Under the pieces are notes generated by a model. It did not search any database, had not been told where the DNA came from, and saw nothing but the letters and a program-made list of their open reading frames with translations. From positions 3,931,001 through 3,995,000 of the forward strand of contig NZ_CP023865.1 of assembly GCF_003711105.1 (NCBI RefSeq): a DNA stretch of 64,000 nt, read 5' to 3'. Position numbers and translations under genes: made by a program. Positions 47,961 to 56,307 of this stretch are shown here, piece by piece. This stretch comes from Actinoplanes teichomyceticus ATCC 31121. Its GTDB lineage: Bacteria; Actinomycetota; Actinomycetes; Mycobacteriales; Micromonosporaceae. The stretch's first letter is position 1, and every line of letters begins with the position of its first letter.

Positions 47961-48725
47961 TCAGGCGGTGACGGTGCCGGCGGGTTCGCTGTCGCGGGTG
48001 GCCAGCCGGTGCAGCAGGCCGGCGAAGCCGAGGCCGAGAGCGGTCCACAGCAGGGCCTGGGTGCCCAGCGAGGCGATCCGGAACTTCCACAGCAGGTCGG
48101 CGGGGAAGTTGGCGGGCACCTCGTCGAAGCCGGGCAGCAGGGTGTAGGCGACGGTGACCACGATGAGGAAGGCGAGCACGCCGGCGGTCGCGCGCCGCCA
48201 TTCGTGGCTCTGGGTGCGGGCGGCCAGCACGCCGGCCCAGACGGCGACCAGGCCGAGCGCCAGCGCGGCGAGGTAGCCGGTGGTGCGTTGGTCGATGGTG
48301 GCGGGGTCGCCGACGGCCGGCGGGTTGGGCGGATATTTCAGGTACGGCACGAGCACGACGCCCAGCAGCGCGGCGGCGGCCAGGCCGAGGGCGGCGCGGG
48401 TGTCGCTGCGGGTGCGCAGGTGCCGGCGCAGGAGTGTGTAGCCGACGGCGAGGAACCCGCCCAGGGCGGTGCCGTAGAGGCCGGTCGCCAGGGGCAGGCC
48501 GATGGTGCGCTGGGTGTCGCGGCTGACCAGTTGTTCGCCGTCGTCGTGGCCGGCTTCGCCGTGCGGGGCGCTGTTCTGCTGTTCGATGGCGATGGCGGCC
48601 TCGACGCGGGGTTCGCCGGCCAGGTAGGCGAATGCGCCGGCGAGCAGGCCTGCCGCCAGTCCGGCGAGCAGGCCTGCCAGCAGAATCCGGCCGAAGGTCG
48701 GTTTCCGCTGGGGTGTCAGTGGCAC
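47961..48725 (-). CDS. cbtA: CbtA, predicted cobalt transporter subunit
   Basis: This encodes 254 residues from GTG 48725, overlapping the end of cbtB. It has five or more membrane helices. Family features: FGRILLAGLLAGLAAGLLAG at the N-terminus, an acidic/His-rich loop (HGEAGHDDGEQLVSRDTQR), LKYPPNPPAVGDPATIDQRT and LLPGFDEVPANFPADLLWKF. CbtA is predicted to import cobalt for cobalamin synthesis with CbtB. A cobalamin riboswitch lies upstream of cbtB, so both are switched off by B12. Confidence 0.87.
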   Translation of the reverse strand: MPLTPQRKPTFGRILLAGLLAGLAAGLLAGAFAYLAGEPRVEAAIAIEQQNSAPHGEAGHDDGEQLVSRDTQRTIGLPLATGLYGTALGGFLAVGYTLLRRHLRTRSDTRAALGLAAAALLGVVLVPYLKYPPNPPAVGDPATIDQRTTGYLAALALGLVAVWAGVLAARTQSHEWRRATAGVLAFLIVVTVAYTLLPGFDEVPANFPADLLWKFRIASLGTQALLWTALGLGFAGLLHRLATRDSEPAGTVTA

Positions 48726-48919
48726 GGAACGCCCAGCAGGTGGCGGCCGTCGTGCATCAGCTCGTGCATGTACATGCCGCTGCGCGAGAGCGCGCCCTGG
48801 TCGAAGGCGACAAGGTAGGCCAGGGCGAGCAGCAGGACGACGGCGCCGGCGGCGATGAGCAGCAGGCGGGTGGAGACGGCGGGCGTGGTGAGGGTCCGCA
48901 CGGTGTGGGTCTTGGGCAT
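48716..48919 (-). CDS. cbtB: CbtB, small cobalt transporter subunit
   Basis: This encodes 67 residues with a single membrane helix (STRLLLIAAGAVVLLLALAY) and a C-terminal His-rich tail (MYMHELMHDGRHLLGVPCH), the conserved metal-binding end of CbtB. Its stop overlaps the GTG region of cbtA, giving a two-gene operon. AGGAGG sits about 11 nt before the ATG, a slightly long spacing that may be part of the riboswitch's control of ribosome access. Confidence 0.87.
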   Translation of the reverse strand: MPKTHTVRTLTTPAVSTRLLLIAAGAVVLLLALAYLVAFDQGALSRSGMYMHELMHDGRHLLGVPCH

Positions 48920-48954
48920 GATGGCTGAAACCTCCTACGGGATGGCGCGTCCCG

Positions 48955-49085
48955 GTCAACAAGGCTGCGGCGCGTGAGCGTCCTGACTCACTGCCGGTGA
49001 CGGCAGTTCACAGTGGCGCGACCGCACCGGAGTCTCACCGGTTTCCCTCGCGACGCCGCAGATGGCTTCCACAACCTAACGGTCG
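48955..49085 (-). promoter_or_regulatory. Cobalamin riboswitch
   Basis: On the minus strand, from about 49080: AGGGAAACCGGTGAGACTCC, then GGTGCGGTCGCGCCACTGTG and a GTCAGGACGC-like segment before the coding start. These are the conserved core elements of AdoCbl riboswitches, including GCCACTG of the B12 box. It precedes cbtB at 48919, so it should lower cobalt uptake when cobalamin is plentiful. Exact ends are approximate. Confidence 0.85.
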
Positions 49086-49158
49086 TCGCGGTGGGGGCAC
49101 AACCGGGATGGCGCACTGCCGCTGAGATTTGCCATCGTCGCTGGGAAGGGAGGTGGGG

Positions 49159-50124
49159 ATGGTGGGGCCGTGGTGGGCGGTGGTGTTGCTGGCCGTGCCG
49201 GGGTGCCCGGCGCCGGCGGTGACGGGCGGGTATCGCGCCGATCAGCTGGCGCCGCTGGCGAGCGGGGCGTCGGTGCGGGTGGCGGTGGTCGATTCCGGGG
49301 TGGACGCGGCGCATCCGCTGCTGGCCGGGCGGGTCGGGGCGGGCCGGGATCTGCTGGGTGGGCGGGAACGTTGTGCGGGTCACGGGACGGCGGTGGCGGT
49401 GGCGGTGGTGTCGGTGGCGCCGGGGGCCACGATCGTTGCGGTGCGGGTCGCCGACGGTGATCCCGGTGACGCGGCGGGTGTGGCCCGGGTGGCCGAGGGG
49501 ATCCGCTGGGCGGCCGGTCCGGGCCGCGCCCAGGTGATCAACGTCTCGTTGGTGGTGGGTGTCGACGATGCGCGGGTGCGCGCGGCGGTGGCGCAGGCGG
49601 TGCGCCGGGGTGTGGTGGTGGTCGCCGCGGCCGGCAACGATCCGGCGCGTTCGCGGGTGTTCCCGGCGGCGTATCCGGGGGTGATCGGGGTCGGTGCGGT
49701 GCTGTCCTCGGGTGAGGTGGCGCCGTTCTCGCCGGTGGGTCCGCAGGTGGATGTGGTGGCCGCCGGGGATGGCGGGACCAGTGTGGCGGCGGGGTTCGTG
49801 TCCGGGACGGCGGCGCTGTTGCGGCAGCGGTTCCCGGGGCTGTCGCCGGGTGAGCTGGCGCGGCGGCTGGTGGCCACCAGTGACCGGTCGGGGCGGGTGA
49901 ATCCGTACCGGGCGTTGACCCAGGCGGATCTGCCGCCGGCGGTGGCGGCGTCCACGCGGGTGGCGGTCGAGGCCGGGCCGGGTGCTGCGGCTGGTGCCGG
50001 TGCGCGGGGGCGGGCGCTGCGGTTCGCGGGGGTGGTGGTGGGGGTGGTCGTGGTGGGCGCGGTGCTGGCTGTGGTGTTCTCGCGGGGCCGGCGTCGTGGC
50101 TGGCGCGCGGCGACGGACGTCTAG
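49159..50124 (+). CDS. Subtilisin-like serine protease (mycosin-like, membrane-anchored)
   Basis: This encodes 321 residues; the ATG at 49159 has GGGAGGTGGGG upstream. The signal peptide is short. The S8 triad is visible: Asp in RVAVVDSGVDAAHPLLAGRV, His in CAGHGTAVAVAVVSVAPGA, Ser in GTSVAAGFVSGTAALL, and the oxyanion Asn in VVVAAAGNDPARS. A C-terminal transmembrane helix (about 288-308) and basic tail match the mycosin pattern, but the usual EsxAB/EccC genes are absent. It probably processes extracellular proteins. It is divergent from the cobalamin riboswitch. Confidence 0.82.
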   Translation: MVGPWWAVVLLAVPGCPAPAVTGGYRADQLAPLASGASVRVAVVDSGVDAAHPLLAGRVGAGRDLLGGRERCAGHGTAVAVAVVSVAPGATIVAVRVADGDPGDAAGVARVAEGIRWAAGPGRAQVINVSLVVGVDDARVRAAVAQAVRRGVVVVAAAGNDPARSRVFPAAYPGVIGVGAVLSSGEVAPFSPVGPQVDVVAAGDGGTSVAAGFVSGTAALLRQRFPGLSPGELARRLVATSDRSGRVNPYRALTQADLPPAVAASTRVAVEAGPGAAAGAGARGRALRFAGVVVGVVVVGAVLAVVFSRGRRRGWRAATDV

Positions 50125-50301
50125 ATCGACCCCGGTTTCCGGGTACGGGCGGGGATGTCCTGCGCGCAGCCGCGCGCGCCCCGTGGCCCCGCGCGCGCCG
50201 GGCGGACCTGGCGCCGGGCGGGGCTCGCGCGAGGGGCGGGGGCGGGGCTCGGCCGGTGGCCTGCGGACGGGGGCGTGCCGGTCGTACCCGGGAGGGGGTT
50301 G
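50125..50301. other. Intergenic, nothing supported
   Basis: GC-rich stretch between convergent genes. A weak CCCGG/CCGGG stem just after the subtilase stop could be its terminator. Confidence 0.3.
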
Positions 50302-51696
50302 TCAGTCGGGGCGGTTGAGCGCGGAGTGCCGGCGGCTGTAGGTGAGGTAGACGGTGAGGCCGAGCACGAGCCAGACGGCGAAGCGCAGCCAGGTGACCGG
50401 GTCGAGGAAGGTGATCAGCCAGAGGGAGAAGACGATGCCGAGGGCGGGGATCAGCGGCATCAGCGGCAGCCGGAAGGTGCGCGGCAGGTCGGGCCGGCGG
50501 TGGCGCAGGACGATGACGGCGACGCAGACGACGACGAAGGCGAGCAGGATGCCGATGTTGGTCAGTTCGGCGGCTTCGCGGATCGGCAGGAAACCGGCGA
50601 TGAGCGCGGAGGCGGCGCCGACGATCCAGGTGACGCGGGTGGGTACCCGCCGGACCGGGTGCAGGTGGGCGAACCAGGCCGGCAGCAGGCCGTCGCGGCT
50701 CATGGCGTACCAGACACGGGTGACGCCGAGCATGAAGGTGAACATCACGGTGAGGATGCCGATGATCGCCCCGACCGCGATCACGTCGGCCAGGCCGTTG
50801 AGCCCGGCGGCGGCGAACGCGCTGGAGAAGCCGCTGGTGGGGTTGATGTCGCGGTAGTTCTGCATGCCGGTGAGCACGAGGGTGGCCAGCACGTAGAGCA
50901 GCATCGAGACGGCCAGCGAGTAGACGATGGCGCGGGGCAGGTGCCGGCGGGCGTCGGCGGATTCCTCGGCGGCGGTGGACATGGCGTCGTAGCCGAAGAC
51001 GGCGAAGAAGACGGTGGCGGCGCCGGTGAGGGCGCCGCCGGCGCCGAACGGGAAGTACGGCTGGTAGTTGGCGGTGTCGATGTGCATGGCGCCGACGACG
51101 ACGACCAGCAGCACCACCAGGATCTTGAGGGCGACGACGGCGGTCTCGACGCGTGCGGCGGCGCGGATGCCGCGGTTGAGCAGGTAGGCGATGAGCAGGC
51201 AGAGGATGACGGCGAACAGGTCGACGACGTGGCCGTCGCCGGTGCCGGGCGCGCCGAGCATCCAGGCGGGCAGGTCGAGGCCGAGTTCGCCGACGAGGAA
51301 GCTGAAGTAGCCGGAGATGCCGATGGCCACCACGGCGACGATCGCGGTGTATTCCAGCAGCAGGTCCCAGCCGATGAGCCAGCCGGCCAGCTCGCCGAGG
51401 ACGGCGTAGCCGTAGGTGTAGGCGGAGCCGGCGCGGGGGATGAGGCCGGCGAACTCGGCGTAGGACAGGGCGGCGGCCGCGGAGGCGACGCCGGCGATCA
51501 GGAACGAGATCAGTACGGCCGGTCCGGCGGTTTCGTGGGCGACGGCGCCGGCGAGGGCGAAGATGCCGGCGCCGATGATGCCGCCGACGCCGATGGCGGT
51601 CAGCTGCCACAGCCCGAGGGTGCGGGCCAGGCCGGTGCCCGGGGTGTCGTCGGTGATGTCCTCGACCGGTTTGCGGCGGAACATTGCGGTGCTCAT
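50302..51696 (-). CDS. APC-family amino-acid permease
   Basis: This encodes 464 residues from ATG 51696, with GGGAGGTGG upstream. About twelve membrane helices. The first contains the signature LTAIGVGGIIGAGIFALAGA, then LSYAEFAGLIPRAGSAYTYG in helix 3 and GYDAMSTAAEESADARRHLP in helix 6. This pattern matches cationic amino-acid transporters (CAT subgroup). It would take up arginine, lysine or related amino acids. It stands alone, so substrate and regulation are unclear. Confidence 0.87.
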   Translation of the reverse strand: MSTAMFRRKPVEDITDDTPGTGLARTLGLWQLTAIGVGGIIGAGIFALAGAVAHETAGPAVLISFLIAGVASAAAALSYAEFAGLIPRAGSAYTYGYAVLGELAGWLIGWDLLLEYTAIVAVVAIGISGYFSFLVGELGLDLPAWMLGAPGTGDGHVVDLFAVILCLLIAYLLNRGIRAAARVETAVVALKILVVLLVVVVGAMHIDTANYQPYFPFGAGGALTGAATVFFAVFGYDAMSTAAEESADARRHLPRAIVYSLAVSMLLYVLATLVLTGMQNYRDINPTSGFSSAFAAAGLNGLADVIAVGAIIGILTVMFTFMLGVTRVWYAMSRDGLLPAWFAHLHPVRRVPTRVTWIVGAASALIAGFLPIREAAELTNIGILLAFVVVCVAVIVLRHRRPDLPRTFRLPLMPLIPALGIVFSLWLITFLDPVTWLRFAVWLVLGLTVYLTYSRRHSALNRPD

Positions 51697-51838
51697 GGCC
51701 ACCTCCCTGTTGCTCTGGCGTACCACGTACGGCCGCCCGGCGCATCTATAGCCGCTGATTTGATGCGGGTGGGGGGGCGGGCTCCGGCCGGTCCATCCGG
51801 GGTGGACGGGGCCGGGGCCGGGTCCGTACCTTGTCGGG

Positions 51839-52408
51839 GTGTCCCATGAGATCAGTGAGAAGCTGGCCGTCGCGGCGGGCGCGGCGGCGCAGCTGGTCGC
51901 CGCGATCGGTGACCAGCAGCTGGAGCGGCCCACCCCGTGCGCCCGGTTCACCGTGCGGGACCTGCTGAACCACCTGATCCAGGTGGTCGGCAACTTCCAG
52001 GCGCTGGCCCGCCGTGAGCAGGTCGACTGGAGCGCGGGCCCGGACCGGGTCACCGGTGACTGGCGGGCCGGGTTCGCCGCGCAGACGCGCGCCCTGGTGC
52101 GGGCGTGGTCGGATCCGGCGGCGCTGCAGGGGGTCTCGCCGGGGATGGGGTTGCCGCAGCGCACCGTCGCGCAGATGGTGCTCAGCGATCTGGTCGTGCA
52201 CGGCTGGGACCTGGCGCGCGCCACCGGCCTGGACTACCGGGTGGAGGCCAGCCTGTTGCCGGTGGTGCGCGAGTTTCTCGACACGATGGCCGAGACCGGC
52301 CGCGCGATGGGCGCGTTCGGCGATCCGGTCGACTGCCCGCCCGGCGCCGGTGAGTTCGAGCAGCTGCTCGCGGTGACCGGGCGTGACCCGGCGTGGGCGG
52401 CGCGCTGA
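51839..52408 (+). CDS. TIGR03086-family (mycothiol-dependent maleylpyruvate-isomerase-fold) protein
   Basis: This encodes 189 residues, GTG start. It opens DQQLERPTPCARFTVRDLLN, H-x-x-Q region, then VLSDLVVHGWDLARATGLDY and GDPVDCPPGAGEFEQLLAVT, the arrangement of TIGR03086 proteins in the MDMPI/DinB clan. Histidines H45 (LNHLIQ) and H121 (VVHGWDL) are the likely metal ligands. Many family members use mycothiol to modify or detoxify electrophiles; this one's substrate is unknown. It lies 10 bp from the convergent MerR-HEAT gene. Confidence 0.8.
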   Translation: MSHEISEKLAVAAGAAAQLVAAIGDQQLERPTPCARFTVRDLLNHLIQVVGNFQALARREQVDWSAGPDRVTGDWRAGFAAQTRALVRAWSDPAALQGVSPGMGLPQRTVAQMVLSDLVVHGWDLARATGLDYRVEASLLPVVREFLDTMAETGRAMGAFGDPVDCPPGAGEFEQLLAVTGRDPAWAAR

Positions 52409-52418
52409 GCGGCGCCGG

Positions 52419-53423
52419 TCAGCCGGCGTCCGGCGGGTCGAGCCGGCGCAGGATCGCCGTGGCGGTCAGGGCGACGGCCGGCTCCGGGTCGCCGGTCAGC
52501 GAGCGCAGCACGTCGCGCGCCAGCGCGGCCGGCATCTCGGCCAGGGCCTGGGTCAGGCGTACCCGCGCCGTGGGGTGCCCGGGGTGTGCGTGCAGCCGGG
52601 CGGTGAGCGCGGCGACGATCGAGCACGCGTCGGCGGGGTCGCCGGCGAGCGCGCCGAGCACCTCGGCGGCCTCGACGTCGCCGGCGCCCTCGACGATCAT
52701 GGCGATCAGGGTGGGCGCGGCCGCGGTCACGCCGCGCCGGCCCGCGGCCAGCGCGGCATGCCGGCGTACCGCCGGGTCCGGGTCGGCGAGCGCGCCGGTC
52801 AGCAGCGTGGTCGTCTGCGCGCCGCCGATCGCGGCCAGTGCCTGGACGGCGCGGCGGCGCACGCCGGGGTCGCCGGCGTGCACGCCGCCGGCCACCCCGG
52901 CCACCGCGGCGTCGCCCGCGCGTGCCAGCGCCCAGCGCAGGGCGCCGGCGACGTTCGGGTCGGTCTCGGCCAGGACCGCCCCGGCCAGCAGGTCGGCCGG
53001 CAGCGCGGTGTCGGCCAGCACGCTGCGCTGGCGGCGGGCGGCGCTGGGCGAGCGCAGGTCGTGCAGCAGCTCGACGATGCGCGTGACGCCCGGCCAGTCC
53101 TGCGGTGTGGAGGCCTCGACCGTGCGCAGCCGCTCGAGCAGCTCCTGCTCGCGGCGCAGCCGCTGCTGGCTGGACGCGATGAGCTCGCCGATGAGTGCGG
53201 ACGGGGTGAAGCCCGGATCCTGCAGCACCCGGGCGATCTGGCGCAGTGAGAGCCCGAGCGAGCGCAGGCTTTCCACGTGGAAGATCCGGCGCAGGTCCGC
53301 GGCGGTGTACTCGCGGTAGCCGCCCACGGTGCGCCCGCTCGGGCGCACCAGGCCGAGTGTGTCGTAGTGGCGCAACATGCGGGTGCTGATTCCGCAGCGG
53401 CGGGCCACCTCGCCGATCAGCAC
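52419..53423 (-). CDS. MerR-family regulator with C-terminal HEAT repeats
   Basis: This encodes 334 residues from GTG 53423, overlapping the upstream HEAT gene by 7 nt. The first 70 residues are a full MerR DNA-binding domain (LIGEVARRCGISTRMLRHYD, VGGYREYTAADLRRIFHVES). A dimerisation helix follows. Then, in place of the usual metal- or drug-binding tail, come about five HEAT-like repeats (PGVRRRAVQALAAIGGAQTT, PAVRRHAALAAGRRG). The regulator probably senses a protein or lipid partner through these repeats. The operator at 54123-54143 suits autoregulation. Confidence 0.8.
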   Translation of the reverse strand: MLIGEVARRCGISTRMLRHYDTLGLVRPSGRTVGGYREYTAADLRRIFHVESLRSLGLSLRQIARVLQDPGFTPSALIGELIASSQQRLRREQELLERLRTVEASTPQDWPGVTRIVELLHDLRSPSAARRQRSVLADTALPADLLAGAVLAETDPNVAGALRWALARAGDAAVAGVAGGVHAGDPGVRRRAVQALAAIGGAQTTTLLTGALADPDPAVRRHAALAAGRRGVTAAAPTLIAMIVEGAGDVEAAEVLGALAGDPADACSIVAALTARLHAHPGHPTARVRLTQALAEMPAALARDVLRSLTGDPEPAVALTATAILRRLDPPDAG

Positions 53424-54112
53424 GCGGCTGCCTCGCCGTCCTCGTGGCCGAGCGCGAGGATCCGGGTGGCCTCGTCGGCGGCCTGGTCGAAACCGGTGTC
53501 CGGGTCGTGCAGCAGCCGCAGGGTGGCGTGCGCGTGCGCGCGCACGACCGGGTCGCTGCCGGCCAGGGCGGCGTGCAGCAGCGGCTCGCCGGACTCGCCG
53601 AGCGTGACCAGGGCCCGGCTGAGGCTGCGCTGCACGCGGCGGTCGCCGCGCCCGAGTTCGCGCGCCAGTTCCGCGGCCAGCCGGGCGCGCCGGTCGTCGG
53701 GCACCAGCGCGACGGCCGCGCGCCAGGCGCTGCGCGCGACCTCGTCGTCGCCGTCGTGCAGCAGCGCGCCGGTGATCGCCGGATAGACGTCCCGGTCGCC
53801 GATCTTGGACAGGGTGTGCAGTGCCTGGCTGCGGGCCTGCGGGCGCTGGTCGTGCAGGTGCGCGCGCAGCCGGGGGACGGTCAGGTGTGCCGGTAGCCGG
53901 GTCAGCGCCCAGGTGAGCATGTCGCGGACGAAGAAGTCCGGTTCGACCGCGCAGCGCTGCACGAGCGTGTCCAGCAGCTGCTCGTCGGCGCTGCTGCCGG
54001 CGGCCAGGGCCGCCCGTAGCCGGACCGAGGATGCCGGGGCGCTCAGCGCGTCACGCAGGCGCGTCTGCGGTGAACCGGTGGGTGTCGGGTTGATCGGGAC
54101 CACCTCCTGCAC
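53417..54112 (-). CDS. HEAT-repeat protein paired with MerR regulator
   Basis: This encodes 231 residues, built of HEAT-like helix pairs throughout: SVRLRAALAAGSSADEQLLD, PRLRAHLHDQRPQARSQALH, DDEVARSAWRAAVALVPDD and PVVRAHAHATLRLLHD. It has no catalytic motif and resembles the repeat half of the MerR protein downstream, with which it overlaps. The GTG at 54112 is chosen as the first start after the palindrome; translation could be leaderless. It is probably a binding partner or ligand of the regulator. No membrane segment. Confidence 0.75.
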   Translation of the reverse strand: MQEVVPINPTPTGSPQTRLRDALSAPASSVRLRAALAAGSSADEQLLDTLVQRCAVEPDFFVRDMLTWALTRLPAHLTVPRLRAHLHDQRPQARSQALHTLSKIGDRDVYPAITGALLHDGDDEVARSAWRAAVALVPDDRRARLAAELARELGRGDRRVQRSLSRALVTLGESGEPLLHAALAGSDPVVRAHAHATLRLLHDPDTGFDQAADEATRILALGHEDGEAAAC

Positions 54113-54122
54113 CCCAGTGAAA

Positions 54123-54143
54123 ACCTTGTCACAGTGTCAAGGT
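54123..54143 (-). promoter_or_regulatory. MerR-type operator upstream of HEAT-merR operon
   Basis: ACCTTG (54123-54128) and CAAGGT (54138-54143) form an inverted repeat in the layout typical of MerR sites. TTGACC on the minus strand overlaps it as a candidate -35. The site also touches the stop codon of the hydrolase gene on the same strand. Confidence 0.65.
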
Positions 54144-54838
54144 CAATCCCCGGTCGGGTGCCTGTCGAGGAACCGGCCGATCTCGGTGAGGAACGCGGCG
54201 GGCTGCTCGGTGTGCACGTGGTGCCCGGCGGTGACGCTGACCAGGGTGGCGTGCGGGATCCGTGCGGCGCTGTCGGTCAGCAGGTGGCGCGGGAGCGGGC
54301 TGCGCGCCCCGCTGATGATCAGCGTCGGTGCGGTGATCCGGTCCAGCGCCTGGAACCAGGCCGGGTCCGGATCGTTGAGCTGCGCGCGGATGGCGTTGAC
54401 CGCGGCGAAGTCGAACGCGGTCGGCTCGGCCGGCGCCGGCAGCGGCGGGCGGGTCAGCATGCCGGGCCGTGGCACACCGGCGTCCTCCAGCACCAGGTGG
54501 GTGACCCGGTGCGGGGCGGTCTGGGCCAGCAGCGCCGCGACCATGGCGCCCATCGAGTGCCCGACGAGCACGCAGCGGTGGATGCCGGCCGCGTCGAGCA
54601 GGCCCAGCACGTCGTCGCGCATCAGCGGCAGCGAGTAGCTGCCCGGGTGTGAGCTGTCGCCGTGCCCGCGCAGGTCCAGCGCGTACACGTGGTGGGTGGC
54701 GGCCAGGCCGGGCAGCACGCTGTGCCAGTCGGCGCTGCTGTCGCCGAGCCCGTGCAGCAGCACCATCGGCGTAGCGCCGGGGTCGCCGGCGGTGCGGTAG
54801 GCGATCGTCACCCCGCCCACCTGCAGCGTCCTGGTCAC
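54143..54838 (-). CDS. Alpha/beta hydrolase
   Basis: This encodes 231 residues from GTG 54838, with AAGGAG upstream. Standard fold elements: PMVLLHGLGDSSADWHSVLP (oxyanion HG), YALDLRGHGDSSHPG, nucleophile Ser in VLVGHSMGAMVAALL, acid near PTLIISGARSPLP, and the catalytic His in VTAGHHVHTEQP. It would hydrolyse a carboxylic ester or a related bond; the substrate is unknown. It lies upstream of the HEAT-merR operon in the same direction, but with a separate promoter between them. Confidence 0.82.
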   Translation of the reverse strand: MTRTLQVGGVTIAYRTAGDPGATPMVLLHGLGDSSADWHSVLPGLAATHHVYALDLRGHGDSSHPGSYSLPLMRDDVLGLLDAAGIHRCVLVGHSMGAMVAALLAQTAPHRVTHLVLEDAGVPRPGMLTRPPLPAPAEPTAFDFAAVNAIRAQLNDPDPAWFQALDRITAPTLIISGARSPLPRHLLTDSAARIPHATLVSVTAGHHVHTEQPAAFLTEIGRFLDRHPTGD

Positions 54839-55019
54839 CGGTCGGCTCCTTCCGGTCGCCCGCGGGCGGGCGCCGCCACCCTATCCGGACGCGGCAAGCG
54901 CGGGCCGGTCATAGCGCCGATGTCGCGCCTCAGCCGGGCCGGGGCGGGTCGATATCGGCGCGGGCCGGGTAGTAGCCGGGTAGTGGACAGCGCAACGACG
55001 ACCGAAGGGAAGACCCGTG

Positions 55020-55223
55020 ATGAGCACCGACCGTGACCACGTCGAGGGCGCCGGCACCGACCAGCACCCCCGCGGATTCGCCGAGCGGGGCACGTTCACG
55101 ACCGACGAGCCGCCGGCCGCGGACACCCCGGCCGACGGCAGCAGCAACGCCGGTATCAACGCCCGGCGCGCCAACCGGCCCGGCGCCGACGACGACCCGC
55201 AGGCGATGCCGACCGGCGGGTGA
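55020..55223 (+). CDS. Small hydrophilic protein, 67 aa, unknown
   Basis: ATG 55020 (a GTG directly before it is also possible), with GAAGGGAAG upstream. The product is polar and acidic (STDRDHVEGAGTDQHPRGFA, TFTTDEPPAADTPADGSSNA), with no cysteines and no hydrophobic stretch. It looks disordered. No family recognised. Confidence 0.5.
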   Translation: MSTDRDHVEGAGTDQHPRGFAERGTFTTDEPPAADTPADGSSNAGINARRANRPGADDDPQAMPTGG

Positions 55224-55335
55224 GTGACCCACCCGGTGACCGAGTCGGGCGCCGACCGTCGACGGCCGCACCAGGGGCCCTGGTCGGCGCCCGCGGGCCG
55301 CTGCTGGGGCCGGGCCGTGCGACGACGCGCCCGGG

Positions 55336-55839
55336 TCAGCCGCGTGCCCTCGTCCCGGCCGCGCCGGCGGCTCGGGCGCGGCCGAGGCGGGCGTCGAGGG
55401 AGCAGGCGCCGGCCCCGACGATGAGCAGGAACAGGCTGCCGCACAGTTGCGCCAGGTCGGTACGCGATTCGTGGGCCAGGTCCCACCAGCCGGACTTCCC
55501 GGCGAACAGCGCGGCGTCGCCCCACAGGATGGGCAGCTTCGTGATCAGCAGCGCGCCCACCATGTTCACGATCATCGGTACGACGGCGACCCGGGTCAGC
55601 AGACCGGCGAGGATCAGCAGCCCACAGCCGATCTCGAAGACCCCGTCGAGCGGCGCGAAGAAGCCCGGGGCGGGGATGCCGGCTCGGTCGAAGCGGCCAG
55701 TGCCCAGCGCGTCGGGGCGAAGGAACTTCAGGACGCCCTCGGAGAGGAAGATCGCTGCGACGTACAGGCGAATGAGGACCGTGGCGGCGGGCGCGTCGGT
55801 GGCGGTCAGGTTCGCCCGCCAGGTGCTGAGCTGGGTCAT
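55336..55839 (-). CDS. DoxX-family membrane protein
   Basis: This encodes 167 residues with four predicted helices. The DoxX pattern is visible in LIRLYVAAIFLSEGVLKFLR, PGFFAPLDGVFEIGCGLLIL and TRVAVVPMIVNMVGALLITK. Family members are linked to thiol or sulfur redox and membrane oxidative-stress complexes. A basic C-terminal tail (LDARLGRARAAG) is cytoplasmic. No partner gene is adjacent. Confidence 0.8.
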   Translation of the reverse strand: MTQLSTWRANLTATDAPAATVLIRLYVAAIFLSEGVLKFLRPDALGTGRFDRAGIPAPGFFAPLDGVFEIGCGLLILAGLLTRVAVVPMIVNMVGALLITKLPILWGDAALFAGKSGWWDLAHESRTDLAQLCGSLFLLIVGAGACSLDARLGRARAAGAAGTRARG

Positions 55840-56307
55840 GAGGTGCCCTTTCCCTCACACGGCGAAATCGGGTCTGGATATCGTCGCGCGAAACAGCGGG
55901 AGGATCGGCGGTTTTCCCGCCCGTGCGGGCAAGCGCCGCGGCCAGGGGTTGCCGGGCCCGCGCCGCGGCGAGCGGTTTGCCGGGCCCGCGCCGCAGCCAG
56001 GGGTTGCCGGCGGCGGTCAAGCGCCCCGGACCCGGTCCGGCCAGCACGCGGCGCATGTCACCGGCACTGCCGCGACCGCGACGGCGCCGGCCGCGACGTG
56101 ACGGCCGCGACGTGACGGCGCGCTCGGCCGCCGGGCCGGGGGCGAGGCCACGTCGGGCCGCTGGAGCCGGCCGAGGACGGTGGCCGGGTCTTCCCGGCAG
56201 CGACCGCGCCGGGCGAGGCAGACGACGGTGCGCGCGGTGTGTTCCCGGGCGGCCGGACGCCCCGTGCGGGCCGGGCCGGCGTGGCGGGGCCCTCCTAGGG
56301 TGAGCGC
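55840..56307. other. Intergenic stretch with short direct repeat
   Basis: TTGCCGGGCCCGCGCCGC occurs at 55949-55966 and again at 55977-55994. The rest is GC-rich and no frame is protein-like. A short TCCTAGGG near 56293 resembles, but does not match, the motif at 12400. Confidence 0.45.

Noticed and set aside
49159..50124. Type VII secretion locus
   Set aside because: Only a mycosin-like protease is present; no Esx, EccB, EccC or EccD genes flank it.
50155..51849. Long plus-strand frame opposite the amino-acid permease
   Set aside because: Low-complexity Gly/Asp/Ala/Glu sequence typical of the antisense of a membrane protein. The minus-strand permease has clear signatures.
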